Positions 22,616 to 35,935 of a stretch of 64,000 nucleotides of DNA are shown here, in pieces. The notes under the pieces are model-generated. The model was not told the origin of the DNA and searched no databases. It was given only the letters and a program-made list of their open reading frames with translations. Each line of letters begins with the position of its first letter. Position 1 is the first letter of the stretch. This DNA is from Epiperipatus broadwayi (Eukaryota > Onychophora > Udeonychophora > Euonychophora > Peripatidae), in NCBI GenBank assembly GCA_028023455.1, contig JAQFVV010000012.1, positions 10,328,499 to 10,392,498 of the forward strand. The letters are read 5' to 3'. The position numbers were made by a program, and so were the translations under genes.

Positions 22616-25118
22616 CATCCACATCCACATGTATATATATGTATGTGTGATGAGAAAATAAAATAACAATAATTAGAAAGAGTACTACACATCTGAAGTA
22701 GAATTATTTGTTGTATAAATAGTAATTATTTAGAAAAAGTTTAAAAATCAAATTAAAGAAAACATTACAGAATATGAGGCATGAGATCTAACTAATTCAT
22801 TCGAATGCTACAAAAAGTACTTGAATTTCCAAATACTTGAATCTTTTATTAAAACAAGCAATCTAATCTGAAGTTAAAATTATATTCCAAATTTTTTTGT
22901 GTTGGATTTCAAAATAGTAAATGATCCTTTATCCCATAAACAAATCTGAAGCTCTTAGTGACTCATCTTTACAGTTAGCATTAAAAAAAAATCATTATAG
23001 ACAGTTTCACACTTGGAGAGAAAATGATCTTATTTCGTTCCTGTAATCGGAAAAGTTCTGACAGTATCAGTACCCTACGTGTGTCAGCAAACATGCTATG
23101 TGAATTTTTTTTCTAATTTTATTTTTTTTAAACTAACAAAAATTTGATATCTGACAAGATTTTAAACGAAACAGGGATTATTTTTGTATCAATTATTTAT
23201 AGAAGGCTATACGATTACAAATTGGAGAAGGGGAGAATTACATTAATATATAAAAAGTTATTGTTAAATATAGGCAACTGGGGCATTGCTTAAGGTGAAT
23301 GTCATGGAGTGCTAATATAATTTTAATAAAAAGCTGTGAATAATAATAACAGATTATCCAGTTTTATGGTTTATGTTGAAATTATTAAAATCAATATCTA
23401 TTATTTGTTTGTATGAAGGCGTAACAGATAAATGTTGCTGAGAAACAATATTAGTTGTCATTTATATATTTTTCATAATAATGAGTTTCAAAAATAATGA
23501 TTATAACTTATCTAATTTTATAATATGTACCAATGACAAATCTAAAATGCTAAAATTACTTAAGCCTCTCTTTTTATGTCTCATCCCCATATGTTTATGT
23601 ATTCTTTTGTACTATAATTAGAATAGAATAATTTGTCTATGAGTTCAGGTAGGTAATTATAATCAGCCAATTGTTTAATATATGTGTGCATTAGCATGAT
23701 AAGCAGCTGATGTGTTATATTGAAGAATTATGTACAAAAAAAGGAAAAAAGTGGATCTCATACTTAAATACTTAGATGTGCAAGAGCATCATCAGTCAAA
23801 AACAAGAAAGTGAAAAAAATGGATTTCTTCAGAATGTCATTGAAAATTAAAATGTGTCTTCAATTAATAGTTATTAGATAAAATTCTGACAAAAGGTATT
23901 TAAAAATTACTTACTATCTATTGATGGATTCACCATTCACATAACCAAAGCAGACAAAATTGATATTTTATGTAGAAAATAAATATATATATTCTAAACT
24001 ATAAAGCGAGAAAGAAAAAACTAATAATACATTGGTTAAGCTCAGAAGTCGGTTAGTTATTTTCCCCTCTTTTATTACAGAGACATGCATTAAAATAAAA
24101 GGAAATTTCAAAGCAATAATAAAACGCATAACTATAAAGTAAATAAATAAACTAAGAAGAGAAAAAGCTTCACTCATTCCTATGCAACACTTTTAAAACA
24201 TACATTTCCCTCCATCAAAATACATTCTCTGAGCAATAAATATTTTACACTTAAAGTAACATCTAATAGAATCTTTATGTCATTTCATTAATATCTTATA
24301 TAGCAAATATTTATCATCAAATAATTATTTATTGACATGATCTGATCTACTCTACTCTTGTAGAGTGAAATGGAAGGTATCTTTTATATGGTACAATAAA
24401 CAATAATGAATTTCTTTTGCCACCAACATAATTATGATACAGATGAATGGATTAATAATTAATGAAATAAAAAATAATGATCTCAAGGTTCTTCTTGTTA
24501 ACTTTGGAAAGTATACTGTTGTATCGTGTTGCTAAATAAATGACTGGCATCCTGGTAGACTATAGGAAACATACACTTCTCTTATAAGCTAATGTATCTT
24601 AATATATTATAATAATAATAATAATAATTACATAAAGAAGTGTTTAATCTGCTTAAAAATTACATAAAACAAAAATATATAAAATTTAGGAAAATCATAG
24701 TCTTTTACCCAGAATGTCACTCAAAATAATAGAAATAGTACCTTTTATATCTTTCTACTACCCCATTAACAACACAATTAAAATAATTAAGTTTAGTTAT
24801 TGTACTTTTTATTAATAAGATAAATAAAATAATGTGTAGACTGAAAAATAGATTAAGTAATCCCAAGCAAGATTAAATAAATATTCATTTCTTTTAATTA
24901 TCCCAGCTTTGGAATTGAAACATTTATGGAATTTTCATTTTTTTTTTTTGACATTGAGATTTTGGATCGGCATAAGAGTTAAATCATCTGATGTACTAAA
25001 ATTTTTGTTATAATTAAAAATTCAGGACACAAGAAATCATGTATAGAAAAACAAAAACTAGATTTAAATAACAACAAATACATTTATTAACATATTAGAT
25101 ATAAATAAATAAAAATTT
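22616..25118. other. AT-rich stretch without recognised features
   Basis: Includes a short (AAT)n run near 24608-24628. The 69-codon frame at 23968-24177 (minus) is hydrophobic and low in complexity, with no motif. No repeat structure is detected by eye. Confidence 0.55.
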
Positions 25119-25129
25119 ATTTACAATAT

Positions 25130-26085
25130 CATTAAGATTTGAAATACCAGGCACTCTTATTCCTGGAGCCCAATTGAAAATATAGGGGATTTAAACTCTT
25201 TTTCAAGCCACTTCAACCATCCAAACTATCTCATACTACTGATACACATGACCACACACATGTAGAAAAAAAAATCACAAATATACGTATTTCATTCTGA
25301 ACTAGCACTCATCAGTTGGTCCAGATTATTATCTCCCATGCACATATATAATCAGTGCTCAGTTTATATTAAGATAGCAAATCCTTATACTTCAATGGAC
25401 AGGCTTCAATCTACTCCAACCTCCAACTCTTCAGCCATCCATACCATTGAAAATCTGATGATAGAATTCCCAAATCCCATGCTGATGCCAATAGTGTTAT
25501 CATGCCCATGTTGACCACAAATCATTCTGATTCATCATGTATAGGACAGTATCAGTAGTGTGGGATAGTGTGGATGGTTGAAGTGGCTTGAAAGTCTGAG
25601 TTCAAATCCCCTATATTTACAATTGGCCTCCAGGTATGAGTGTCTGGTATTTCAAATCTTAGTTATTAAGCCTGCATTCTGCCCATCCCTCTTCTATGTA
25701 TTTGAATGGATACTGTCCTAAACATGAGGGGTCAGAGTGACTTGAGGTCAACATGGGTATGATAACAATATTGGCATCAGCATAAGATTTGGAAATTCTA
25801 TCATCAGATTTTCTATGGTATGGATGGCTGGAGAGTTGGAGGTTGGAGTAGATTGAAGTCTGTCAATTGAAGTATGAGGATTTTCTATCTTAATATAAAC
25901 TGAGTGCTGATTGTATATATGTATGAGAGATGATAATCTGGACCAAGTGATGAGTGCTGGTCAGCATGAAATATGTATGTTGGTGATTATTTGTCTTCTC
26001 TGCATGTGTGTGATCATGTATATCAGTAGTATGAGATAGGGTGGATGGTTGAAGTGGTTTGAAAGTCGGAGTTCAAATCTCCTAT
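25130..26085. mobile_element. 1-kb palindromic element, family C
   Basis: The left half (CATCAGTTGGTCCAGATTAT, AATCAGTGCTCAGTTTATAT, CTTCAATCTACTCCAACC, AAAATCTGATGATAGAATT, CATGCCCATGTTGACC) is repeated inverted in the right half (GGTCAACATGGGTATG, ATCATCAGATTTTCTATGG, GGTTGGAGTAGATTGAAG, ATATAAACTGAGTGCTGATT, GGACCAAGTGATGAG). Near the centre (25545-25640) is an additional end unit containing GAGTTCAAATCCCCTATATT. ATTTACAATAT stands on both sides (25119-25129 and 26086-26096), a probable 11-bp target duplication. The end motif GAGTTCAAATCCCC resembles a pol III box B, but no coding frame exists. Relatives are at 51.0 and 56.2 kb. Confidence 0.88.
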
Positions 26086-26096
26086 ATTTACAATAT

Positions 26097-27450
26097 TGTG
26101 AAAGTTATTTATCAAACATAGGCAATGTTACATTTTTAGTAGGATATCATAAATTAATAATATAGAATTGCCTCACTAACAAATTATCTATTAGAGTTTT
26201 AAAATGTTTGCAAAAGTTATTAAGAATACATTCATTTAAAGTAAATAGTTTCAATATTTAGCTAATTTATTTTTAATCTATTCTAACTAAATCATCCCAT
26301 TAAACAAACATTTAGTAAAAAAAATATAGCTTAAACTAAAAGCAGCAATACAATTTATGAAATATATTCCTTTGTCAGGTAACAACTCATAATACCTTTA
26401 TTAAGAATATTAACACATTACAGATTACAATAACTTTAATCTGAACTATTCTATGACTGAATTTGAATTAGCAAACTTGTATGATAATGATGGTTATCAT
26501 ATAAAAGCAAATAAGATAACTATTATCTAGCACTATTTTATTTTTTGAATAAAATAATAAAATGTATTGAACATTCATCAGAAGCCATGTACACACATAT
26601 TATATATTTGACTTATGTCCACATAACAACGAAATTTTTAACCTTAAAATGTCTTACTAATCCATCGGCAAATTACTCCCAGATGATGATGAAAAACAAC
26701 ATTGTGTATGTGCATTTCCTATTATGCTATGCACTAATAAAGCATTAAAAGTTACTAATATATGGTTGGTTTACTTGTGAACTACTGGCAAGGCACAGCA
26801 GCACAATACAGACACTATTTCACTTAACAAAAGCACTATAAATAACCAAGTGCACCTTGAAGAAATAAGTACTTCAATATCTATCCTATCATTGCCATGT
26901 CATTGTTGAAAGCACAAATAACTTCATCTTCCATGGTGAAAATATTTAATAACACCATGAGGGACAAATTAATAAAGACAGGCTCCTCAGACCAAAACAA
27001 CATGATTAATAGTATGATGGATTCCAACACCTATATCTTAGATAAAAATACATGTGTGAACAAGGTCTCAACATATAAGGAAAAATAGAATACACACCAT
27101 AAAACAATCCACTCATGGGACCTAGCTACCTTAGCAACATATGAAAGTAATCTTAGAATATAAACACTATCCTCTGATGGAATACAAATATGAATAATGG
27201 GGAGAGCACATTCATCCTGCAAAGCACAATAAGCAAAGCAATGTCTAATAAAGTCTAATGCTCAGAGGCATAAATCCTAGACTAGACAATGGCAAGATAA
27301 CAAAATTATCATTTATAAACTAGATAGCTTAATATTCATGCTAAAAATTACATACATCATGCAATGTCTGAAACCAACAATTTTACTGTCAATCAAACAA
27401 CTGTAAAATATTTAAAATAGCACAATAAAAATTCTGCATTAAATAAGGAA
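26097..27450. other. AT-rich stretch with unassigned, slightly GC-richer patch
   Basis: From about 26750 to 27300 the composition is more balanced, with a 63-codon plus-strand frame at 26897 (MSLLKAQITSSSMVKIFNN) followed by broken frames. This could be remnant coding DNA of an old element. I recognise no family motif in it and assign no function. Confidence 0.35.
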
Positions 27451-30400
27451 TACACACACATACAATGATCAGAATAAAAATTTATAAAGATAAAGTGGAC
27501 ATAATAGCAAAGTAAATATTAATAAATATATGACTAATAAATGCTCAGTTATATTAAAATTTAATCATAAATTAATTATGAAATTAGTGTAACTTCTGAT
27601 AAACATACATTGACTGTTTACCTATAAGAAAATGGAACACTCATAAACACTATTTAAAAAAATTTAAGAGATAAATATCTCTATTTGAATAAAAGGCTTT
27701 ATAAAATTTACCTTAAATCAATGAATATAAACTATATGAATTTTACCTTACATGTTGTAGGAATACCTACACATTCTATTATAGACACATTAAATAATAT
27801 TATAATAATAAAAATACCTTGACATATAAAATATTGTTAAAAAAATATTGTATTTTTTTAATAAAATATCTTACTTCTTTAGTAGAACTCCTTCTATAGT
27901 GAGCAGTTTGTTGAGGGTGCGATGTTCTTCCTTGGCGAATTATCCATAGAATGAAGCTTCTGTACTAATTAAATATATTTTCTTTCATAAAAACTAATAA
28001 CAAATACGACTTTCCAAAAGTAAGTGATAAATAATAAAACATTAACAAAAGTTTGGATCCATTTTTTTTAAGAAATTGGTTAAACATAAGCTAGCTTGTT
28101 AGAGAATCTTTATTTAATAACATATATTAACTAAGACAGTTGTCCATTGAATTTTATCCACGATTCCATTGGAAATAACAATTCTTTTCTCTTCCTTCTT
28201 TTTCAAAAACGCACATTTAAAAAACAATTCTTAATTTTTTTAAAATTCACTTAGAGGTATCATTTTCAGTATTTTTTTTAAAATTACAATTAAGTTTGAC
28301 AATTCATAATTCAACACAATGCATTTAATTAATGTCTAATGTTGTTATTTCTGCAAACTATATTTCTTCTACTTTCTTTGGTTCAATTTTATTCTAAGTA
28401 TTTTTTTAATGAAATGAAATACTGAGAAAACAAAGCATATTAAAAAGGTCCCATGTATCAACAATGATAGGTTATTAATTACTTGTAAAGTTTACATTGA
28501 AAAAACATTTTAAACGTCTATTGAAATTAATGTAAATTGAGCATTTTAACATTAATAACTGGTAATGATAATTAATATAGCTGCTTATCTTCAAATCAAA
28601 TTTTTAACAGACTTTTTTTTTAAACTTTAGTTTCTTTCTCCTAAAGGTAAAACACAATAGTGAGAAATAAAAGAGTCCAATGTCCCGCATGGTTTTATAA
28701 ATTAATATAAGAAAAAACATCACCCAGTTTCTTTCATAATTTCTTTCAAAGTATAAATAATGAAATTGAGTCATTATACACTAATTATTTTTTCCAAGTG
28801 TGTCATTAATAATTTAGAGAGTTCAAATTAAATTCCGAAAATAAAAACAAAATACCTTATAAAAGTTGTCTAGCATTGCATTTTAAATCAACAAAATATA
28901 AAATTTTGGTAAATTTAACACTTAGATAATAATAAAAAAATAATTAAAGAAAATTATTACTGTTAATTAAAGATGAGAAGATTGCAGTGCACCTGAAGAT
29001 ATCAATAACAGCACTGGTCAGTCAGAAGAAGAAAATGAAGAAGCCCCCCCTGTACACTGACAATCCCCATCTTTTATATCTCCACTGACAGATATTAACA
29101 TCCATGCCCATAAAAATAATAACTTCTATTTTAAAAAATGTCAATTAAGATGCAGAATTAATTAGTAAAAATTATGTAACTTTGTTCCTACATTTTTTTA
29201 AGTTCACATGATCTTAACGACCAAAATTGAATAAAAGGTTAACTGAATTTTATTAATTAATACATTTAATAAAATAAAATAATAAATAATATTTTATTCT
29301 TTTTAAAACAAAATATCACCTTTTCTTTTATTTACGTTTATCAGAAATTCTTATTTAAATGTTTAACCCTTTTCTTACTTAGTTTAACTAAATATTTATT
29401 TTTAACTGTTTAATGACTAAAAATTAAATATCTTGGCAATTATAAACAAGAAATCAAAAATACGCATGTGCATATGGATTCTCACACACATGTATACAGG
29501 AAATTATGTTTTTCTAAATTAAATCTATCCTAATAATTAACATATATTTCTTTAAACAATTTAATATTATTTAAACAAATCAACTAACTTTAATTAGATA
29601 CATTTTTTTTAAAAAACTTACCAAATAAAAGAACTTAACCAGATTATTAATCACTTTAAAGACAATTAAATAATTGTATTTTAATACTCATAAACTATCT
29701 GTTATTATTTTTAAACTTCAACTATAAAATTAACTCTGTCCAGCTTTCTTTCTAAAGTATACATAAATTAAATAATAACTTCTAGCCTAAAGCATACATT
29801 TTTAATACTAAAATTATATCTTTATAACAGCTTTTAATTGATTAGATATTATCTATTATATACTCATAATGAATTAAATAAAGTAAAATATTAATGACTA
29901 AGAATTAGATAACATAATTTACACAAGAAATGTTATTTTCTTTCTCTTTATTTATTATTATTATTTTTTAGAATAGCATAAATTCACAAGCTGAGGTACT
30001 GAGCAAAGACAATGTGCAATAGTACAGGGTTACTATATATATATGATAAAAATAATATGTTTAGAAAACAACTTTAAAAACAATATCTTTAACAAATAGT
30101 TTTTGAAAAATAATATTTTTAATATGTGTGATCACCGCAAATATTTGGTGAAATTTTTTATTTGCAGACGCTATTTGTTGTAATTTAACTTAAAACATTG
30201 TATTTCCATTTATCATATTTATTGACAATATTTGCTTTTGCATCATTTGTTCACTAAAAAATAATATTTTCATATTTGTTTCATAAACAAATTATATTAT
30301 TTTCATGTTTATCTGCTTTACCTTTGTTTAAGCTGTTTTCTGTAATGACTATCAAAATTTCACATTGAATGCTTGTATTGGTCACACTTATTGAAAATAT

Positions 30401-32713
30401 TTGAATTTTCAAGCATTGTATGCTCACTAAACTTATTGTTTTTAGGTCTGTTTATTAATAAATTATATTATTTTTATGTTTTTAAACTTATTACATTATT
30501 TTCATTTTTTGATTTTTTTACAAAAAATAAAACTTATCAATTAACTTATTTTTATCTATTTTGATATATGTACAGTGGTATGAGTAGTACTATATGTAAC
30601 TAGTGCTTACATTCCTCCTGGAATTATGTTCAAACTCTGAAAAACAAATTTAAAATGTCATAGCCTTATTTAACACAATTATACCCCCCCCCCATTTTTT
30701 GTTAATATTATTTTTAAAAAGATATGTCATGATTTGAAAATCATGTGAGCATAAAAATAAACTCATCTGAATTTATTTGCTACTTTATTATTTTTGAAGA
30801 ATATAAAAACATTTGCTATTATTTTTTATTCATTATTATTAATTTAGTAATTATCCTAAGCCATGTATCAATAATGCTGACAATGATTTTTTAAAAAACA
30901 AACAAACAAAAACAACAACAAATTAAGCTCAATAATGCAGTTTATAAGAGCCAAAACAAGTATCATCAAATATTGGAGAGTTGTTATAAAAATTCATTTC
31001 AGATTCATTGACAACAATTTTTAAACATTAGCAGGGTACTTTAAAAGTGGCATAATAATTTTCCAGAATATTCTATTTACACAAAAACTAATCAAATCAA
31101 GAGATCAGCCAAAAATTTTTCAAAGAAATTCAAAAAATAAACATTTAAAATTAAGATATCAAAGTAATAGATAAAATTAAGAATATATATTGTGATGGAT
31201 ATCTGATATCTCTAAAATACAATAATACAGATAACTTGAAAATTTTTTATTGGCTTATTATAAAGATAATATTCTATTTAAGTTTTGTATCTTGTAAATC
31301 AAAATTTTACAATTCCAAGATGTTGACACATATATTTGTAAATTTTTAAGATCTTGTATCGATTTTAAAAATCGTAGTTTCCTATTTAATATTAAAATTA
31401 TGCATGCACATTAAGTTAACTTTTAAAAGAGACAATAAACTGATAAAATGCATAATATTGTAAACATGTGAATAAGTTAGTTGTGATAAAGTAATAATTA
31501 TATTAGTTTATTTATAACATTAAAATGATTTATGGTAGAGACATAAACTTTAAATTTAATATTTGTACGTGCATGCACGAATGCTTATTTTATGTTTCTC
31601 TGATATATTTTAAAATTAAAGAGTACTATTTTAGAAGATTTAGGTAAAATTATTATTTTGTAAATGTAATTATAGTGCATTTGATTACATCTAAATTCCA
31701 AGGATATAAAGTATTATCTATATTTAAATATTTTGTAAATGTTATCTATATGAGAGCAATATCTGTAATATATTTATTATAACATTATAATTTATTATAA
31801 CATTATAATTTATATATTTCATTTTATTGAAATATTAAATATTGTTTTAAAACATAGTTTTGCAATTTTTGAAATAATTTTTATTATGATGGGCACTATA
31901 TTTTCTTCAAAGACTTTATTATCATCTACCAATGTGTTTTGTATCTATGAAAATTGTACAAAATTTTCACTTTAAGAAGGTAAAAGAGCCAAGAAATTTG
32001 AGTGAAGATGACAATAAATCAGTCATATAGTAACAACTTTTAAATATACATGCATACAAGGAGACTGTACTGGACCAATATTTAAATTAAGCCATATTGA
32101 TTGTTGTTGTTTGTGAAGGTCAAGGAATAGATTATTTTAAAACTCATTTGTTCTTTTGGGAAAATGCATATAGTAAGTTAACATGCACAGATAAATAAAT
32201 TAAAATTCTTTTTTCAATAGACTAATACTTCAATTATTCATCTATTATGATTACAAAAATAAATATTTAGGAAAAAAAAATCATATAAACATCTGCATAC
32301 TGGATATCTTTTGGTAAAAAACTTTCTTCAAATTAATGAACTTCTCATCAAATATTTCCCTAAAGAAAAATGTCAATATTTATGAAATTTACATCAATGA
32401 AAAGCTACTAACTATCTGCTAAAACACAATTCAATAAGGAGAAAACAACCGATTTTTACTTTAATTATTATTTAAATTATTACAACAATTGATTTATTCA
32501 AAAGTACAAAATTATACCATCATTTTCATTACTTAAAAGGATTCTTAGGTTGCCCTTTGGGATGTTCCCCATAGAAGTACTAAGGGAATTAAATCAATTT
32601 TTAATCCCACTTGAATAAAAATACCTCCATTAAATGTACAAATTTTGAAAGAACTTTGGGTGGTATATTTTTAGGTTGCTGTTTCAATGATAAGCTTTAT
32701 TTGTCATAAAGAG
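27451..32713. other. Long AT-rich stretch without recognised features
   Basis: Mostly poly(A/T) and (TTAA)-rich DNA. A small GC patch at about 28985-29090 includes a C7 run (GAAGCCCCCCCTGTAC). A C10 run lies at 30684-30693. A near-identical TAACATTATAATTTATTA duplication occurs at about 31785-31815. Small frames such as 30373-30564 have no motif. No foldback or tandem array is visible. Confidence 0.55.
30684..30693. repeat. C10 homopolymer
   Basis: Ten consecutive C residues in DNA that is otherwise strongly A/T-rich. G/C homopolymers also occur at 44655 and 57780. Confidence 0.95.
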
Positions 32714-33245
32714 TTACATGAGTTTTACATGGTTTGGATTGCTGTGTTTACATGGGCAATCCATAGTTGTAGGTTTACATATATGAATATTGATTTAATG
32801 CTTTACACAGGATTGCACAAATTTTTACATGCTGTGGATTAGTTACAAGGGTTTTACATAGCTTGGATTGCTGCGGTTACATGGGCAATCCATAGACATA
32901 GGTTTACATATGTAAAAATTGATTTATTGATTTACATGAGATTACAATAATTATTCTGCTGTGGATTAGTTACAAGGGTTTTGTATGACTTGGATTGCTG
33001 TGGGATTAGTTACAAGGGTTTTACATGGCTTGGATTGTTGTGGTTACATGGGCAGTCTGTAGTTGTAGATTTATGAATGTAAAAGTTGATTTACTTATTT
33101 ACATGAGACTACAGAAATTTTTATATGCTGTGGATTAGTTACAAGATTTATATAGCTTGGATTGCTGTGATTACATGGGCAATCTGTAGTTGTAGGTTGA
33201 CATACATAAAACTTGTTTACATGCTCTGGACCACTGTATCTATAG
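32714..33245. repeat. 129-bp-period minisatellite, about four units
   Basis: Each unit carries TTACATGGGCAATCCATAG (or GTCTGTAG), TAGGTTTACATA, TTGATTTA, TTTACATGAGATTACA, GCTGTGGATTAGTTACAAGG and TTTTACATGGCTTGGATTGC. GGGCA(A/G)T starts at 32754, 32883, 33050 and 33178: spacings 129, 167 and 128. The long spacing comes from an extra internal duplication of about 38 bp (repeated GGATTAGTTACAAGGGTTTT). The array is GT-rich on this strand and non-coding. Confidence 0.9.
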
Positions 33246-33945
33246 ATGCAAACTAAGTTTAGTTTTATATGTGGTTAGTTGCTTGGGTAACATAGGTGAG
33301 AAACTAGCAACTTCCATGGTAGTGGGACTATTGTCTATGAGATCTGCACTGGTATGAGATCAATGTCAGCTATTTTGGATATTTTAGGATATTAAATCTT
33401 CTTTGGGAACCAGGTTTTCTCTTGGTTTCATTGGCAATGTGGGTTAGGAAGGGTATTGGTATAAGTGGAAAACATGGCAGGATTTCTTTTATAATTGGTA
33501 CAACCATGCCATGTCTGTTTTTTGGCACATGAATAGATGAGTGTTCCAGAAGAGAGTACCACTGTGTTAGTCTTGGTTGAAATTAAGTTGACATTTGTGG
33601 TAGGTTGGTTAGACTCTGGGTCTAGCTGTGTATTACAAATGGAGGCTGAGTGAGGTTTTTGATGAGGTTTAAATGTGAGATCCATGAGAAAATATTCCTG
33701 ATTTCCAGAGGAGGTTGGTGATTCAGCTATGTTAGAACTGATTGCAATTGTTGATTTGGAGATTGAAGTAGGTTGGTCAGATCCTGGGTCTAGCTGTGTT
33801 AGAAGAGGTGGAGGCCAAGTGAGGCTTTTGATGTGATTTAAGTGTGAGATTCATTAGTAAGGGTCCAGGTATAGGGAAATAGGGTAATTTCTGGTAGATA
33901 ATTAGACTTAGCATTGCTATTGGAAATTCCATGTTTTTTTAAATT
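33246..33945 (-). pseudogene. Short decayed ORF with an internal duplication, unassigned
   Basis: An 85-codon minus-strand frame spans 33685-33428 and is rich in Thr, Asn, Pro and Ser. The sequence behind its N-terminal part is duplicated about 155 bp to the right: GGTTAGACTCTGGGTCTAGC (33606) and GGTCAGATCCTGGGTCTAGC (33774), each followed by GGAGG and GAGTGAGG or AAGTGAGG and then TGTGAGAT. Composition is more balanced than in flanking DNA. It may be part of a retrotransposon ORF1, given that this block is built of minus-strand LINE pieces. No diagnostic motif is visible, so this stays a guess. Confidence 0.35.
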
Positions 33946-33949
33946 AACT

Positions 33950-34830
33950 AGTAGATGGTAACTGAAAATTTGAATGCAAAATTTAACACAAAATTAGAAA
34001 TAAGTTATCAACTGATTGGGAGTAAAAAAGATATATAGTGTTAGTTTTTCTCTCCTTTTTAGTCTAAGGTTTTGATTACTCTATAAGCATAAACAGCCAG
34101 AACTTGTTAACTTGCTGGGAACTTCCAATTTTTATTATTAAATAAAGATCAGAGTTTGCTGCAATAATATTCAAAATAAACTTATCCTTGGTTGACCTTT
34201 GGACTTTTGAAACTCTGTGCTGGTATTATTGGTGGCAAACACTGGTCATGTGATGGCTTCTTTTTAAATTATCATTAGGTGATTTGATTTTAATTGAAAG
34301 GATGAATAAAAAATATAACACATAGTTTGAAGTAAGTAATCAACTGATTAAAGGTATATTATTATCTTGCATTAGACTAAGATTTTGAATTATTTTTAAG
34401 CATAAAAAACCAGAGCTTGTTAACTTGTTTGTAAGTTAATTACCTGCTGCGAAATTTGTAATTGAATTTTTTTTTTCCAAACAAAGATCAGAATTTGCTA
34501 CAATAGAATTAAAAAAAAGTTATGTTTGACTGAATTTCAAATTCTGGTATTGTGTTGATAATATTGGTGGCAAGCATTGGATCATATGATGACTTTGTCG
34601 CAATATTGTTTTCTAAAATTATTGTTCTATAACTTGATTATAATTGAAATTTTGAATGGAATATGTAACACAGAATTATTTATTAATTATCAACTCATTG
34701 AAAATTGAAAAAGATATATCAGGATAAGATTTTTACCTTGTCAGCCTTAGGTTTTGAGTATTTTTGGAGCATAAATAACTAGGGTTTGTTAACTTGGTTG
34801 TGAACAAGTGGACTCTTGCTGCTGAACTTT
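33950..34830. repeat. About 340-bp-period degenerate tandem repeat, three units
   Basis: Ordered blocks recur three times: TTATCAACTGATTG (about 34003), TAATCAACTGATTA (34335) and TTATCAACTCATTG (34686), each followed by AGGTTTTGA-like, GCATAAA-AACCAG and CTTGTTAACTTG blocks. AAATAAAGATCAGAGTTTGCT and GGTATTATTGGTGGCAAACA recur between them. Spacings are about 332 and 351 bp and divergence is substantial. This is a satellite-like array at low copy number. Confidence 0.8.
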
Positions 34831-35250
34831 TTATTATTATTATTATCATCATCATCATTATCATTATTATTATTATGCTTCAAAGGGTAAACTTATTGGG
34901 TTTCAAAATGATTTATGTAAGTTACATTTGAAAACAATAGGTCTTAGATACAAATTGATTCATGATATTACATATATAATGAAGGTTTATAATCTTGATT
35001 GTGATAGGAAAAAAAACATGATATACATATGTCAAATTAGGTTCACATAGAATTTTTGAATATAATATAGAGAAAAATACATGAAAATGCATGATAATAT
35101 GATTAAACATATGAGGAGTTGAAGTTGGTGTTATATTGACATATGGTCCCATAAAAATTGGGCTCATTTAGTAAGAGAACTCTAGTTTTCATAGCTAAGT
35201 CTTATTGTTCATTTGTTACATAAGTTCCATGTGAAAAAAATGGCAAAAAA
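34831..35250 (-). mobile_element. LINE-like 3' end, copy 1
   Basis: On the minus strand this ends in AATAAGTTTACCC followed by an (AAT/ATG)n tail (34831-34876 on the plus strand). The 400 bp to its right (GTTACATTTGAAAAC, AGGTCTTA, TGATTCATGATATTACATAT, CTTGATTGTGATAG, GAGTTGAAGTTGGTGTTA, GTCTTATTGTTCATTT, AAGTTCCATGTGAAAA) is closely matched at 41.64-42.06 kb. Both copies adjoin the same minisatellite, so they share a source element. No RT motif lies in these pieces; they are 3' untranslated regions at most. Confidence 0.7.
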
Positions 35251-35255
35251 AAAAG

Positions 35256-35935
35256 GTCAGCATGAATTGCATCCTCAGAGAATGAAAAAACAGTATGCAT
35301 GAATTGCATCTTAGGAATACAAAAATATATTAGTCAGCATGAATCGCTTCCTGGAAAATGGGAAAAATACTACTTCAGCATGGATTGTATATTGGGAAAA
35401 TGAAAAACCCTGGTTTGCATTAATTGCATCTTGAAAAAATGGACAAATGCTAGTTAGCATGAACTGCCATTTCAGCATGAATTGCATCATGAAAAATGAA
35501 AAAACAACAATTAGCATGTATTGCCTCCTAGAAAAATGAAAAAACACCAGTTTAGCATAAATTGAATCTTGGGAAAATAGAAAAATACCAATTAGAATGC
35601 ACTGCATCTTGGAAAAATGGAAAATATCAATTTAACATAAATTGCATTGTGAGAAAATGGAAAAATATCAATTTAACATAAATTGCATTGTGAGAAAATG
35701 AAAAAACATTGGCTGGCATAAATTGCATCTTGGATAAATGGTAAATTACTAGTTGGGATAAACTGCATCTGGTGAGGGAAAATGGAAAAACACACATCAG
35801 CATGGATTACATCATGGGAAAATGGAAATATACCAACCAGCATAAATTGCATTTTGGGAAAATGGAAAATTGCCAATCAGCATGAATTGCATCTTGGGGA
35901 AAATGGGAAAAAAACAGTTATTATGAGTTGCATCT
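35256..35935. repeat. About 40-bp-period minisatellite, long array
   Basis: Roughly 17 variable units of about 36-45 bp share (G)CATGAATTGCATC(T)TGG followed by GAAAATGGAAAAAYA. Period and sequence drift between units. Several open frames on both strands across this array (for example minus 35311-35607) are artefacts of the repeat, reading MQCILI.../FSQDSIY-type periodic peptides. The same unit forms a shorter array at 42.07-42.33 kb. Confidence 0.9.

Noticed and set aside
35256-35935. Regularly spaced repeats that could suggest a CRISPR array
   Set aside because: Units are contiguous and variable without unique spacers, in a eukaryotic transposon context. This is a minisatellite.
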